Numbered from the stretch's first letter, positions 8,838 to 18,275 are shown. The stretch is 64,000 nt of DNA from Phascolarctobacterium_A sp034086985 (GCA_034086985.1 JAXDZG010000012.1:1-64000); one strand, 5' to 3'. The notes: generated by a model from the sequence alone, not told the origin. Numbers and translations are program-made.

Positions 8838-9091
8838 TATTTTTCTTCCTCCTTGCTGTCCAAATCAAAGTTTTTGAAAACCTTTTCGCTGAGGAAAATG
8901 GTTACCAGCACTGCAAAAATCCAGGTGCCCACGCAGCCACCCCACACCCACAGGGGCGTATGGAGGAAGGTAATATCACTATCGGCTAAGCCAAAGCCGG
9001 CCAGGCACCAAAAGACGATGACTGCCGCTGCTGCTACACAGGTAGCCTTGGCTTCTCGATTGGCTTGACGAAATTTTTCGCTTCTTTTCAT
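8837..9091 (-). CDS. yhdT: YhdT-like small membrane protein (DUF997), PanF partner
   Basis: An 84-residue protein with a basic N terminus (MKRSEKFRQANREAK) and two membrane segments, a first VAAAAVIVFWCLAGFGL and a second WVWGGCVGTWIFAVLV, matching the DUF997/YhdT layout. The ATG at 9091 is preferred because the ATG at 9112 lies in the AAAGGAG binding site itself. The gene overlaps panF by one base and probably encodes an accessory subunit. The 160 bp in front contain two small hairpins (in the minus sense GCCTAA/TTAGGC and AGCTT/AAGCT) of unknown meaning. Confidence 0.82.
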   Translation of the reverse strand: MKRSEKFRQANREAKATCVAAAAVIVFWCLAGFGLADSDITFLHTPLWVWGGCVGTWIFAVLVTIFLSEKVFKNFDLDSKEEEK

Positions 9092-9250
9092 AAATCGCCG
9101 TTCTCCTTTCAAACATACCCATCATCAACTAGCTTACACAAGCTCCGGCCTAAGGCAAAGGGCATTAGGCGTGAGTTTTCTTGCTAACAATTAATTATAC
9201 CATTTCTTGGCCTTGGCAACAATATTAAAGTATTCAGAAAGCCATTTCTA

Positions 9251-9259
9251 TGTTATAAT
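9251..9259 (+). promoter_or_regulatory. extended -10 promoter
   Basis: TG-T-TATAAT followed by ATAGGG lies 17 bp before the ATG of the small membrane protein gene at 9276. No good -35 hexamer is present. It resembles the trk promoter at 424. Confidence 0.45.
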
Positions 9260-9275
9260 ATAGGGCGGTGATGCT

Positions 9276-9698
9276 ATGAAAGAAAGGTTTTATAATTGGG
9301 CCACCATGTGGCTCACATTGAGTGTGCTATTTTTTCTAGTGGAATTTGCAACCAACTGGCTGGAGGTTGTGACCTTGGGCGGGCTGGTAGCAGGAGCCTT
9401 TATTGAAGGCTTTATTGTAAATATGGGCTTGGGACTCATGTGGCTTATCGTCAGCAAGCCCTTTAAGCAGGCCCAGTTGAGTGAAGCGATGAGCATGCAC
9501 AGCGATTTGGCTAAGGCCATTGTGGTTACAGCAGCCTTCGTGTGGGAGGGAGCCATTACCTTGGCTAAGGTGATGCCGGGCTACACCATGCATAATACGC
9601 TGCTACATTTGCTATTCTTGCTCATTATTTATCCGCTAGTAGGAATTGTGTTAGAGATTTTAATTCGCAAAAGGAGTACTACTATTAATGGAAATTAA
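9276..9698 (+). CDS. small integral membrane protein of unknown function
   Basis: The 140-residue product is not recognised. It has four likely membrane segments: roughly residues 10-27, 34-60 (GLVAGAFIEGFIVNMGLGLMW), 84-104 and 108-130 (a leucine/isoleucine-rich stretch). A short basic tail, RKRSTTINGN, ends the protein. There is no signal peptidase site and no conserved polar motif I can name. The stop overlaps the start of the HAD phosphatase gene by 11 bp, so the two are translationally coupled. Upstream is an extended -10 promoter. Confidence 0.7.
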   Translation: MKERFYNWATMWLTLSVLFFLVEFATNWLEVVTLGGLVAGAFIEGFIVNMGLGLMWLIVSKPFKQAQLSEAMSMHSDLAKAIVVTAAFVWEGAITLAKVMPGYTMHNTLLHLLFLLIIYPLVGIVLEILIRKRSTTINGN

Positions 9699-10497
9699 AC
9701 TTATCGCCAGCGATATGGACGATACGCTTTTAAATAGTAAATGCCAGATCAGCCAGCGCAACGAAGCTGCTATCAGAATGGCTTTGGCAGCGGGCAAGGT
9801 GTTCCTCTTGGCAACTGGTCGAATGTATGTATCTGTGCGCCCCTATGCGGAGCGGCTGGGTCTGGATGTGCCACTAGTAACCTATAACGGTGCCTTGGTA
9901 AAGGGGAGCCTCAGCGGCAAGGTTTTTTATGAGCACAAGATGACACTGAGCACTGCCAACGAAGTTTTGACCTTTTGCAAGGAAAAGGGCTACTACCTGC
10001 AGCTTTATGTGGGTGACAGCATTTTAATTCACACGGAAAACGAATGCTCCCGCATGTACAGCAAAATCAGTGGCATTCAAACCACGGCTATTGGGGACGC
10101 GGTTTATCACACGGAGGAGGCTCCCTATAAAATTCTTGTCATGACTAAGGCGGAGGAGTTTCAGCAGGTATGGCAGGATTTTGCTGCTAAATTCAAGGGT
10201 AAGCTGGATGTGACCAGCTCCAAGGATAATTTTTTGGAGCTTATGGAGCCGGGTATCAATAAATGGGAAGCGGTGAAGTCCGTGGCAGCCAGCTATGGCA
10301 TTACCCCTGCGGAAATCATGTGCATCGGCGATTCCAATAATGATGTGAAGATGATTGCCAACGCAGGCATCGGTGTGGCCATGGGCAATGCCAAAGACGC
10401 TGTGAAGGACCACGCAAAGATTGTGACGGCCTCTAACGATAACGATGGCGTGGCCATGGTCATTGAGGCTATTTTGACTAAGCAGGCCGAGGAATAA
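9688..10497 (+). CDS. Cof-type HAD-IIB family phosphatase
   Basis: A 269-residue haloacid dehalogenase-type phosphatase with the type IIB cap, cytosolic, acting on sugar phosphates or similar small metabolites. Motif I is SDMDDTLLNS with nucleophile D10 and acid D12, motif II is ATGR near residue 43, and motifs III/IV are a lysine followed by CIGDSNNDVKMI near residue 211. The ATG lies inside the preceding membrane-protein gene and is preceded by AAAAGGAG. The exact substrate cannot be read from the sequence. Confidence 0.9.
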   Translation: MEIKLIASDMDDTLLNSKCQISQRNEAAIRMALAAGKVFLLATGRMYVSVRPYAERLGLDVPLVTYNGALVKGSLSGKVFYEHKMTLSTANEVLTFCKEKGYYLQLYVGDSILIHTENECSRMYSKISGIQTTAIGDAVYHTEEAPYKILVMTKAEEFQQVWQDFAAKFKGKLDVTSSKDNFLELMEPGINKWEAVKSVAASYGITPAEIMCIGDSNNDVKMIANAGIGVAMGNAKDAVKDHAKIVTASNDNDGVAMVIEAILTKQAEE

Positions 10498-10501
10498 AAA
10501 G

Positions 10502-10529
10502 AAGCAGGTAGGGGAAGCCGTACCTGCTT
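10502..10529 (+). terminator. weak terminator hairpin
   Basis: AAGCAGGTA pairs with TACCTGCTT around GGGGAAGCCG. The downstream T run is short, so read-through into the radical SAM gene is plausible. Confidence 0.55.
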
Positions 10530-10550
10530 TCGTTATATATGAGGAAAAAT

Positions 10551-11585
10551 ATGTCTATTTTACCAATTTTTATACCCCACGCAGGCTGTCCTCATCAATG
10601 CGTTTTTTGCAATCAGAGGACGATTAGTGGGCAAAAAACGGCGGCGGTGGTGGAGGCTAAGGCTCAAATTGAGCGCTGGCTGCAGTGGCTTAAGCCTAGC
10701 AGGGACAATGAAGCAGCCTTTTACGGAGGCTCCTTTACGGGCCTGGATATGGCTTTACAAAAGCAGCTCTTGGCGCTGACGGATGAGCTCCTTGAAAAGG
10801 GCATCATCGGCAGCGTGCGCCTGTCAACGCGGCCGGATTATATTGATGCGGAGCGCCTTGCTTTGCTTAAGGAGCATCATGTGGAGCTGGTGGAGCTGGG
10901 CGTGCAGTCCCTGGATGATGCTGTTTTGCAAAAAGCAGAGCGAGGGCATCGCGCCGAGGCCGTGTACGCAGCCCATAAGCTGTTGCGTGAGTTTGGTTTC
11001 AAAACCGGCATCCAGCTGATGGTGGGCATGCCAGGACAAAGCTTTGGCAGTGTGCAGGAAACTGCGCAGAAAGTGGCCGCGCTAAAGCCGGACATTGCGA
11101 GGATATACCCTTTGCTAGTGATTAAGGATACGCCCTTGGCTCAAAGCTATGCCAAGGGCGAGTTTGCACCCCTGAGCCTAGAAGAGGCCACCGAGCAGAG
11201 CGCTTATGTTTATAAGACCTTGCGCAGCGCGGGCATCAACGTTATTCGCATCGGGCTGCAGCCCGATGACGAGCTCTGTGCCGCGGGCAATATCGTGGCC
11301 GGGCCCTTTCATCCGGCCATGGGCGAGCTAGTGAAGAGCCGCGCCTTGCGTAACCACTTCACGCCGATTATGGAGCAGCTGGTAGCAGGTGGGGCTGAGG
11401 GCGTGATTTTCCACTGCCCGCGGCAGCTGGAGTCCAAGCTGCGGGGCTTGAAAAACTGCAATATGCAGTATTGGCAAGCAATGTTCCCCGCTTTAAAAAT
11501 AACCATCATGCCTAGCTCCGCCGAGGGCATTAATCTCTGCAAAATGGGCTCTGTTTGTGGATTGCAAAGCGAGCCCAACTTATGA
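10551..11585 (+). CDS. radical SAM protein (Elp3/YhcC-like)
   Basis: A 344-residue radical SAM enzyme. The [4Fe-4S] cluster motif C-x3-C-x2-C is seen in GCPHQCVFCNQR close to the N terminus, followed by the SAM-binding AFYGGSFTGL and the Elp3-like RLSTRPDYID and LVELGVQSLDDAVL segments. I place the start at ATG 10551 behind GAGGAAAAAT rather than at 10539. Members of this group include uncharacterised oxidoreductases and tRNA-modifying proteins. It lacks the acetyltransferase domain of true Elp3, and the substrate is unknown. The next gene, smc, begins 52 bp later. Confidence 0.85.
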   Translation: MSILPIFIPHAGCPHQCVFCNQRTISGQKTAAVVEAKAQIERWLQWLKPSRDNEAAFYGGSFTGLDMALQKQLLALTDELLEKGIIGSVRLSTRPDYIDAERLALLKEHHVELVELGVQSLDDAVLQKAERGHRAEAVYAAHKLLREFGFKTGIQLMVGMPGQSFGSVQETAQKVAALKPDIARIYPLLVIKDTPLAQSYAKGEFAPLSLEEATEQSAYVYKTLRSAGINVIRIGLQPDDELCAAGNIVAGPFHPAMGELVKSRALRNHFTPIMEQLVAGGAEGVIFHCPRQLESKLRGLKNCNMQYWQAMFPALKITIMPSSAEGINLCKMGSVCGLQSEPNL

Positions 11586-11637
11586 TAAAATATAAAGATA
11601 AAATGGATATACTATCCGATGAATTAGGTGATTATTA

Positions 11638-14600
11638 GTGCGCTTAAAGTCCTTTTCAACCTATGGCTTTAAATCCTTTGCTGATAAAACTGAATTAACC
11701 TTTGATAAGGGAATTACTGCTGTTGTAGGGCCCAATGGCTCCGGCAAGAGCAATATTTCTGATGCCATTCGTTGGGCTTTGGGCGAGCAAAGCGCTAAAT
11801 ATTTGCGTGGCTCCAAAATGGAGGACGTGATTTTTTCCGGCAGCAGCAAGCGTCGTCCCTTGGGTGTGGCCGAGGTTAATCTAGAATTTGACAACAGTGA
11901 CCACACCTTGGCGCTGGATTTCGATAACGTAACTATCACCCGTCGCCTCTATCGTAGCGGCGACAGTGATTATGCCATCAATAAAAAGAATTGCCGTCTG
12001 AAGGATATTGTGGATTTAATGGCGGACACGGGCTTGGGCAAGGGCTCCATGTCCATGATCGGACAAAATAAAATCGACGAAATTTTGAACAGCCGTCCTG
12101 AGGATAGGAGGGGGCTTTTTGAAGAAGCGGCGGGTATTGCCAAATACCGCCTGCGGAAAAAGGATGCCCTCCGCCGTTTGGACGACACAGCCTCTAATTT
12201 AACCCGTATTAACGATATTCGCACCGAGGTGGAGGCTCAGGTGGAGCCTCTAGCCAAGGCTGCGGAAAAAACGACTAAGTATAATGAGCTGAGTGAAGAA
12301 TTAAGGCTGTGCCAGCTGAGCGTTTTACTGCGTAAGCTGGCACAGATGGAAAGCTTGAAGGAGACGCTGGAGGCGCGCAAGGCTACCGCAGCGGATTTCT
12401 TCAGCCATCAGGCAGCACTTTTAAGCAGCCGGGAGGCGGAGGCCGTCCAGGTCCAGCGCCAGCTGGACCAATTGGCCGAGGGCTATGCCCGGCTGCAGGA
12501 AGAAATTGCCGGCCGCGAAAAAGCTTTGGAAAAGCTACGCGGCCAGCAAAACGTGCTCAGCGAGCGGGCCGAGCAAAGCCAGCGGGCGGTCGCCCGCTTA
12601 GAGCAGGCCAGCGCCAAGCTGAGCCAGCAGGCAGCAGAGCTGGAAGCGCTGATGCAAAAGCTCGCCAATGAGTTCGATGCAGTTGATAAAGAAAGAGCTA
12701 AGGCCGACCTCACTGTAAGCAAGCTGCAACAAGAGCGCGACGCCCAGGCTCACGCCCTGGCTGACGCTCAAAACAAAAGCGCTAACGCCCAAAGTGCATT
12801 CTTCGCCGGCATGCAAGCGCTGCTCAAGCTGCGCAACGAGCTCCATAGCCTGGAGCAGGCTCAGGAGCTGCGCATGCGCAAGCGTGACGCGCTCAAAAAA
12901 AACATCGAAGAGGCTGAGGCGGCGCTGGAGCGCAGCCAAGGCCAGTACAATAAATTATTGGAAGCCCAGTCTAGCAATGCTTATCAGCAAAATCTTGTGG
13001 ATAAGTCAGTGAGCGCCTTCACTAGCGAGCTGGACGCTTTGCGTAAAAGCTTGCATGAGGTGGTTAGCCAGCAGCAAAAGCTGCAGCGTGAGTTGACCAA
13101 CGCCGAGACTAAAGCCCAAACCCTGCGCCGCATGCAGGAGAGCTACGAGGGCTTTGGCTATGGCATCAAGGCCGTGCTCAAGGCCCAAGCGCCCTGGCGC
13201 AGTGACCTCATCGGCGTTGTGGCAGAGCTGATTAAGGTAGAGGATAAATATGTGGCAGCGTTGGAAACAGCTCTGGGTGAGGGCGCGCAAAATATTGTGA
13301 GCCGCAGTGCCCAGGCGGCCAAGCAGGCCATCGCCTTTTTGAAGCAAAACGGCGCTGGCCGGGCCACCTTCCTGCCCCTGGACACGGTGCAGCGCCGCCT
13401 ACCCTCTAGAGAGGAAGCGGCTGCTGCAAAACTCCCCGGCGTATGCGGCTTTGCGGTGGACCTCATCAAGTATGAGAGCGAAGCGGAAAACGCTATCCGC
13501 TTTTTGCTGGGACGAGTGCTGATTGCAGAGCACATGGACGCCGCCTTGGCGGCCGCCAAGGCGAGCAAGTATCGCCTCCGGGTTGTGACCTTGGATGGCG
13601 ATGTAGTGAATGCCGGCGGTAGCATGACCGGCGGCGCTCGCAAGCAGCGCGAGGGCTACCTTAGCCGTGAGTGGGAGATCAAGCAGGCGCTGCTGCGCTG
13701 CGACGCGCTGCACCAGGAGCTGCTGCGCTGGCAGGAGCAGCTGGAGGAAGAGGAGCGCCAAGCAAAGGAGCTCTCCCGCAAGCAGGGCGAGGCCAAGGAG
13801 CAGCTGTCCCAGCTGCGTTTAAAGGGCAGTGAAATTTCCCTGCATCTGCAGCAGCTGGAGGAAACGAAAAAGCGCGAAAACGAGAACCTACTTTTACTTT
13901 TAGATGATAGAAAACAGGTTACCGATGAGTACATGGCCAACCGCGATAAGGTGAAGGCTCTCAGAGCCACCGTCACCGAGCGGGAAAGCCTGGATGCGGA
14001 GGCCAAGGAGCAGCTGGAGGCTATGAAGCGGGAGATTGCCCAATACGGCAGTGCTCTTACTGCCTTGGAAAATCAGCTGCAGGATGCACGGGTAACCCTG
14101 GAAACATCTGCTGCCAAGGCGGAGCTGAACAGCCAGCGCATGCAGCAGCTGGACGCTGATACCTTGCGGGTGCGCAAGGAAATCAGCGACAATAGCGAGG
14201 AAATAACACGCTTGGAGCAGACCATTGCAGACTGCGCCCAGCGCAAGGAAGAGCTGGCAGCGCAGGGCGAGCAGGAGCTGGCTCAGCTGAAGGAAATCGT
14301 CAGCGGCAAGGACGAGTTCACAGAGCAGCGAGGCGCGCTACTGGCGCAGCAAAGCGCTCTGGATGAGGCCGTGGCAGCGGCTCGCAAGGAGACTACGGCT
14401 AGTGAAGCAGCGCTGCGCCAGGCGGAGCTGGAGCTGGCCCGACAGGACAGCGATTACCAGCATGTGCTGGAGCAGCTGGAGCAGGACTACCACATGGACG
14501 CGACTCAAGCCAAGCTGGTGGACGTCAGCGAGGTAGAAAATCTAGACTTGAAGGCGCTGCAGCGCCGTGCTAGCAAGCTGTCCTTAACTATTAGCGAGCT

Positions 14601-15204
14601 AGGCCCCATCAACGCGGCGGCCATTGAGGAATATCAGGCGGTGAAGGAGCGCAGCGAGTTCCTGCGCAAGCAATATGAGGATTTGGCTACGGCCAAGGAT
14701 AATCTGGAGGCTGTCATCAGCGAAATCAATAGTGGCATGACTAAGCGCTTCAAGGAAGCCTTTGCCCAGATTAATATTTATTTTGCCGAGTGTTATGTGA
14801 AGCTCTTTGGCGGTGGCACCGCTGTGTTAAGGCTCACCGAGCCAGAGAATATCTTAGACTCCGGCATCGATATTGAGGTGCAGCCACCGGGCAAGAAGCT
14901 GCAAAGCCTGTATTTAATGAGTGGCGGCGAGCGAGCGCTGACAGTTATTGCACTGTTGTTCGCATTACTCAGCTACCAGCCGGCACCGTTTTGCATCTTA
15001 GACGAAATTGACGCGCCCTTGGATGATGCCAATATCCAGCGCTTTGCCAATTTCCTCAGGGAATACGCAGCCAAGACCCAGTTTATTATGATTACCCACC
15101 GCAAGGGTACCATGGAGGCGGCGGACATAATGTATGGTGTAACCATGGAAGAATCCGGTGTATCGAAACTATTATCCGTGAAGATAAATGCAAAGGAGAG
15201 TTGA
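11638..15204 (+). CDS. smc: chromosome partition ATPase SMC
   Basis: The 1188-residue protein is the bacterial condensin core that compacts and segregates the chromosome with ScpA/ScpB. Walker A (GPNGSGKSNISDA) lies at about 32-44. Two long coiled coils (about 170-500 and 670-1020) flank a hinge (about 510-660, ending in GDVVNAGGSMTGG). The signature YLMSGGERALTV and Walker B FCILDEIDAPLDD are near the C terminus. It starts at GTG 11638 behind TAGGTG. Length is usual for the family. Its stop overlaps the ftsY region by a few bases, giving the common smc-ftsY pair. Confidence 0.97.
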   Translation: MRLKSFSTYGFKSFADKTELTFDKGITAVVGPNGSGKSNISDAIRWALGEQSAKYLRGSKMEDVIFSGSSKRRPLGVAEVNLEFDNSDHTLALDFDNVTITRRLYRSGDSDYAINKKNCRLKDIVDLMADTGLGKGSMSMIGQNKIDEILNSRPEDRRGLFEEAAGIAKYRLRKKDALRRLDDTASNLTRINDIRTEVEAQVEPLAKAAEKTTKYNELSEELRLCQLSVLLRKLAQMESLKETLEARKATAADFFSHQAALLSSREAEAVQVQRQLDQLAEGYARLQEEIAGREKALEKLRGQQNVLSERAEQSQRAVARLEQASAKLSQQAAELEALMQKLANEFDAVDKERAKADLTVSKLQQERDAQAHALADAQNKSANAQSAFFAGMQALLKLRNELHSLEQAQELRMRKRDALKKNIEEAEAALERSQGQYNKLLEAQSSNAYQQNLVDKSVSAFTSELDALRKSLHEVVSQQQKLQRELTNAETKAQTLRRMQESYEGFGYGIKAVLKAQAPWRSDLIGVVAELIKVEDKYVAALETALGEGAQNIVSRSAQAAKQAIAFLKQNGAGRATFLPLDTVQRRLPSREEAAAAKLPGVCGFAVDLIKYESEAENAIRFLLGRVLIAEHMDAALAAAKASKYRLRVVTLDGDVVNAGGSMTGGARKQREGYLSREWEIKQALLRCDALHQELLRWQEQLEEEERQAKELSRKQGEAKEQLSQLRLKGSEISLHLQQLEETKKRENENLLLLLDDRKQVTDEYMANRDKVKALRATVTERESLDAEAKEQLEAMKREIAQYGSALTALENQLQDARVTLETSAAKAELNSQRMQQLDADTLRVRKEISDNSEEITRLEQTIADCAQRKEELAAQGEQELAQLKEIVSGKDEFTEQRGALLAQQSALDEAVAAARKETTASEAALRQAELELARQDSDYQHVLEQLEQDYHMDATQAKLVDVSEVENLDLKALQRRASKLSLTISELGPINAAAIEEYQAVKERSEFLRKQYEDLATAKDNLEAVISEINSGMTKRFKEAFAQINIYFAECYVKLFGGGTAVLRLTEPENILDSGIDIEVQPPGKKLQSLYLMSGGERALTVIALLFALLSYQPAPFCILDEIDAPLDDANIQRFANFLREYAAKTQFIMITHRKGTMEAADIMYGVTMEESGVSKLLSVKINAKES

Positions 15205-15206
15205 TT

Positions 15207-16127
15207 ATGGGATTTTTTGAGCGCTTAAAGGAGGGCCTTTCCAAAACGCGGCGCAATTTTACCGACCGTATTCAGGAACTGGTGGGCCTGTCCACCGCCA
15301 TTGATGATGATTTTTTAGAAGAGCTGGAAATGATTTTACTCAGTGCCGACGTGGGCGTGAAGACCACGGAAAAGCTTATTGAAGCCGTGCGCAAGGCTGC
15401 CAAGAGCCGTGAAATCAAGGGCACCGAGGATGTTATTCCCTTCCTGAAAAAATATATGGCAGAGCTCTTAGCCGACAGCGGTCAACGCGCGCGTATTGGC
15501 GCCAAGCCCACGGTAATTTTGGTCGTAGGCGTCAACGGCGTGGGCAAGACCACTACCATTGGCAAGCTGGCCAATTATTTCACCCTGTTCAAATACAAGG
15601 TTATTTTGGCTGCAGGCGACACCTTCCGTGCTGCCGCTGCGGAGCAGCTCACTATTTGGGGACAGCGCGCTAACTGTGATGTTATTCGTCATAATGAGGG
15701 TGCGGACCCGGCAGCAGTGGTTTTCGACGCTGTGAAGGCTGCCATTGCCCGCAAGGCCGATATTTTGTTCATTGATACAGCAGGTCGCCTGCATAACAAG
15801 GCCAACCTTATGAACGAGCTGGAGAAAATTCACCGCATTATTAAGCGTGAAATTCCTGAGGCTCCCCATGAAACCTTCCTGGTTTTGGATGCAACAACAG
15901 GCCAAAACGCTATTAACCAAGCCAAGGTCTTCATGGATACGGCCAATGTTACCGGTGTCGTGCTCACCAAATTGGACGGCACTGCCAAGGGTGGCGTGGT
16001 TGTAGCCATTAAGGAGGAGTTGGGCCTGCCTGTAAAATGGATTGGCATTGGCGAGGGCATTATGGACTTCCGTCCCTTCGAGCCTGATAAGTTCGTAGAG
16101 GCTCTCTTTGATACGGAGAAAAAATAA
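15207..16127 (+). CDS. ftsY: signal recognition particle receptor FtsY
   Basis: This SRP receptor GTPase (306 residues) docks Ffh-ribosome complexes at the membrane. It has the N domain helical bundle (about 1-90), then G1 GVNGVGKTTTIGKLA, the DTFRAAAAEQL insertion-box segment, G3 DTAGR and G4 TKLDGTAKGG. It lacks the long acidic A domain of the E. coli protein, as is normal in Firmicutes. ATG 15207 has AAAGGAGAG in front; the TTG two codons earlier is less likely. A terminator follows at once. Confidence 0.96.
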   Translation: MGFFERLKEGLSKTRRNFTDRIQELVGLSTAIDDDFLEELEMILLSADVGVKTTEKLIEAVRKAAKSREIKGTEDVIPFLKKYMAELLADSGQRARIGAKPTVILVVGVNGVGKTTTIGKLANYFTLFKYKVILAAGDTFRAAAAEQLTIWGQRANCDVIRHNEGADPAAVVFDAVKAAIARKADILFIDTAGRLHNKANLMNELEKIHRIIKREIPEAPHETFLVLDATTGQNAINQAKVFMDTANVTGVVLTKLDGTAKGGVVVAIKEELGLPVKWIGIGEGIMDFRPFEPDKFVEALFDTEKK

Positions 16128-16174
16128 AAAAATGGAGGGTGACAAGTAAAAATACTTGACAACCCTCCTTTTTT
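16128..16174 (+). terminator. ftsY terminator
   Basis: A strong stem (AAAATGGAGGGT with AACCCTCCTTTTTT, plus an inner CAAGTA/TACTTG) directly follows the ftsY stop. The downstream strand of the stem carries the -35 box of the next promoter. Confidence 0.88.
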
Positions 16175-16184
16175 CGATTATAAT
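16156..16184 (+). promoter_or_regulatory. consensus sigma-70/sigma-A promoter for ylxM-ffh
   Basis: TTGACA (16156-16161), a 17-bp spacer and TATAAT (16179-16184) form a perfect consensus promoter. Transcription would begin near 16191, 28 bp before the ylxM ATG. The -35 box lies inside the ftsY terminator stem. Confidence 0.88.
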
Positions 16185-16218
16185 AGCAAAGTCGAGTAAA
16201 TTGAGTTGAGGTAGCATT

Positions 16219-16572
16219 ATGTCCGGAGAGGAAATTTTTCAGCAGCGTATGCGCTTAGGCAGGCTTTTTGATATCTATGGTGGCCTGCTCACGGAAAAGC
16301 AAAGAAACTGTTTGGGCTTGTACTTCTACGACGATCTATCCTTAAGCGAGATTTCCGAGGAGCTGGGCGTATCCCGCCAGGCAGTGCATGATTTATTAAA
16401 AAGAGTGGAGCAGATATTAGAGCGCTATGAGACGACCCTGGGCGTGCTGGCCAAGGAGGAAGCGCTTCATGAGGAGCTACATCGGGTGGTGCAGCTTTTG
16501 GCTCCCTGCGATAGAGAGAAAAATGACGAAGCCGCGAGAATTTTGCAAGACATCTGCGGCGAAGGTAGGTAA
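16219..16572 (+). CDS. ylxM: YlxM-type helix-turn-helix protein, SRP-associated
   Basis: A 117-residue protein with a sigma-70 region 4-like helix-turn-helix near residues 25-65, containing LTEKQRNCLGLYFYDDLSLS followed by EISEELGVSRQAVHDLLKR. YlxM is conserved next to ffh in Firmicutes and is linked to signal recognition particle function, though its exact role is unsettled. It is separated from ffh by 5 bp and driven by the consensus promoter at 16156. Confidence 0.9.
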   Translation: MSGEEIFQQRMRLGRLFDIYGGLLTEKQRNCLGLYFYDDLSLSEISEELGVSRQAVHDLLKRVEQILERYETTLGVLAKEEALHEELHRVVQLLAPCDREKNDEAARILQDICGEGR

Positions 16573-16577
16573 AGCGA

Positions 16578-17924
16578 ATGGCATTTGAAAGTTTATCTGA
16601 AAGATTACAAAATGCGTTAAAAATGTTCCGCGGCACCGGCAAGCTCACTGAGGACGACCTGAAGGCCCCCATGCGGGAAGTGCGTATGGCTTTATTAGAA
16701 GCCGACGTTAACTTTAAAGTAGTTAAGGACTTCGTAGCTAGGGTGAAGGAGCGTGCTCTGGGAGCAGAGGTTAGCGAGGGTCTGAACCCCCATCAGCAAA
16801 TCATTAAAATCGTTAACGAGGAATTGATTGAGCTCCTGGGCGGTACCCAAAGCAAGCTGACCGTAGCCCAAAAGCCGCCCACAGTAATTATGCTGGTAGG
16901 CCTGCAGGGCGCTGGTAAAACCACCACCGCCGGTAAGCTGGCCAATTATTTGAAGAAAAAGCACAAGAGACCCTTGCTGGTTGCAGGCGACGTTTATCGT
17001 CCCGCTGCTATTACCCAGCTGCAGGTGCTGGGCGAGCAGCTCAGCGTTCCCGTCTTCACCCTGGGTGATAAGGTATCCCCGGTGCAGATTGCGGAGCAGG
17101 CTATTGAAAAGGCACGCAGCCTGGCTTGTGATACTGTAATCATCGATACCGCAGGCCGTTTACATATTAACGAAGAGCTCATGGAGGAGCTGCGCAATAT
17201 TAAAGCAGCCGTAAATCCTCAGGAAATCCTCTTGGTTGTAGATGCTATGACCGGTCAGGATGCCGTTACCGTAGCCGAAAGCTTCAATAGCGAGCTGGGC
17301 ATTGATGGCTTGATTGTAACCAAGCTGGATGGCGATGCTCGTGGCGGTGCGGTGCTCTCCGTCAAGGCTGTTACCGGCAAGCCGGTAAAATTAATTGGCT
17401 TGGGCGAAAAGCTGGACGCTTTGGAGCCCTTCCATCCGGATCGCATGGCTTCCCGTATCCTGGGCATGGGCGATATCCTGACCCTGGTGGAAAAAATCCA
17501 GTCCACCACGGATTTGGCCAAGGCTCTGGAAATGGAAAAGAAGCTTCGCAAGGATGAATTCACTCTAGAGCAGTTCCTAGACCAAATGCAGCAGGTCAAG
17601 AAGCTGGGCTCTCTGGAAACCATCCTGGGCCTGATCCCCGGCATGGGCGGCATCAGCCAAAAGCTGAAGGAAGCCAATGTGGATGAAAAGGAATTCGACC
17701 GCATCGAGGCTATTATCCGCTCCATGACCCCCAAAGAAAGACGTAACCCTGATATCATCAACGGCAGCCGCCGCAAACGCATTGCCCTTGGCTGTGGCAT
17801 GCGCGTGCAGGATGTTAACAAGCTGCTGAAGAACTTCGAGGAAAGCAAGAAGATGATGAAGCGCATGCAGGGTATGGCTAAGTTTGCATCCAAGGGCGGC
17901 TTCCGCATGCCCTTTGGTCATTAA
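16578..17924 (+). CDS. ffh: signal recognition particle protein Ffh
   Basis: The 448-residue SRP54 GTPase binds signal sequences and 4.5S/6S-like SRP RNA. It shows an N domain, G1 GLQGAGKTTTAGKLA near 107, G3 DTAGRLH, G4 TKLDGDARGG, and a methionine-containing M domain from about 300. The RNA-binding signature near residue 398 reads RRKRIALGCGMRVQDVN, with Cys in place of the usual Ser of GSG. ATG 16578 has AGGTAGG upstream. Confidence 0.97.
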   Translation: MAFESLSERLQNALKMFRGTGKLTEDDLKAPMREVRMALLEADVNFKVVKDFVARVKERALGAEVSEGLNPHQQIIKIVNEELIELLGGTQSKLTVAQKPPTVIMLVGLQGAGKTTTAGKLANYLKKKHKRPLLVAGDVYRPAAITQLQVLGEQLSVPVFTLGDKVSPVQIAEQAIEKARSLACDTVIIDTAGRLHINEELMEELRNIKAAVNPQEILLVVDAMTGQDAVTVAESFNSELGIDGLIVTKLDGDARGGAVLSVKAVTGKPVKLIGLGEKLDALEPFHPDRMASRILGMGDILTLVEKIQSTTDLAKALEMEKKLRKDEFTLEQFLDQMQQVKKLGSLETILGLIPGMGGISQKLKEANVDEKEFDRIEAIIRSMTPKERRNPDIINGSRRKRIALGCGMRVQDVNKLLKNFEESKKMMKRMQGMAKFASKGGFRMPFGH

Positions 17925-17979
17925 TAAAAATTAAAAGTTCCATGTTGTTTGAGATATATTTAAGGAGGTGACTATCAAC

Positions 17980-18252
17980 ATGGCAGTAAAAATTCGTTTA
18001 AAACGTATGGGTGCTAAAAAAGCTCCTTTCTATCGTATCGTAGTAGCAGACGCTCGTTCCCCTCGTGACGGTCGTTTCATCGAATCCATCGGTTACTATG
18101 ATTCCACCACTACCCCCGCTAACGTAAAAATCGATGCTGAAAAAGCTATCGATTGGATGGGTAAAGGTGCACAACCCACTGATACCGTTAAGAGCCTGTT
18201 CAGCAAGAATGGTATCATGAAGGCTTTTGCTGAAGCTAAAGCTGCAAAATAA
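17980..18252 (+). CDS. rpsP: 30S ribosomal protein S16
   Basis: A 90-residue ribosomal protein beginning MAVKIRLKRMGAKKAPFYRIV with the typical DARSPRDGRFIESIGYYD. The ATG at 17980 follows AAGGAGGTGACTATCAAC; an upstream in-frame ATG at 17968 overlaps that site and is not used. It is the first gene of the rpsP-khpA-ylqD-rimM-trmD group. Confidence 0.97.
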   Translation: MAVKIRLKRMGAKKAPFYRIVVADARSPRDGRFIESIGYYDSTTTPANVKIDAEKAIDWMGKGAQPTDTVKSLFSKNGIMKAFAEAKAAK

Positions 18253-18275
18253 TTTTTGAGAGAGGCGTGATCTAC

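Noticed and set aside
12598..14006. Several long minus-strand ORFs opposite smc
   Set aside because: They are mirror images of the GC-rich coiled-coil codons of smc, with no binding sites or recognisable domains.
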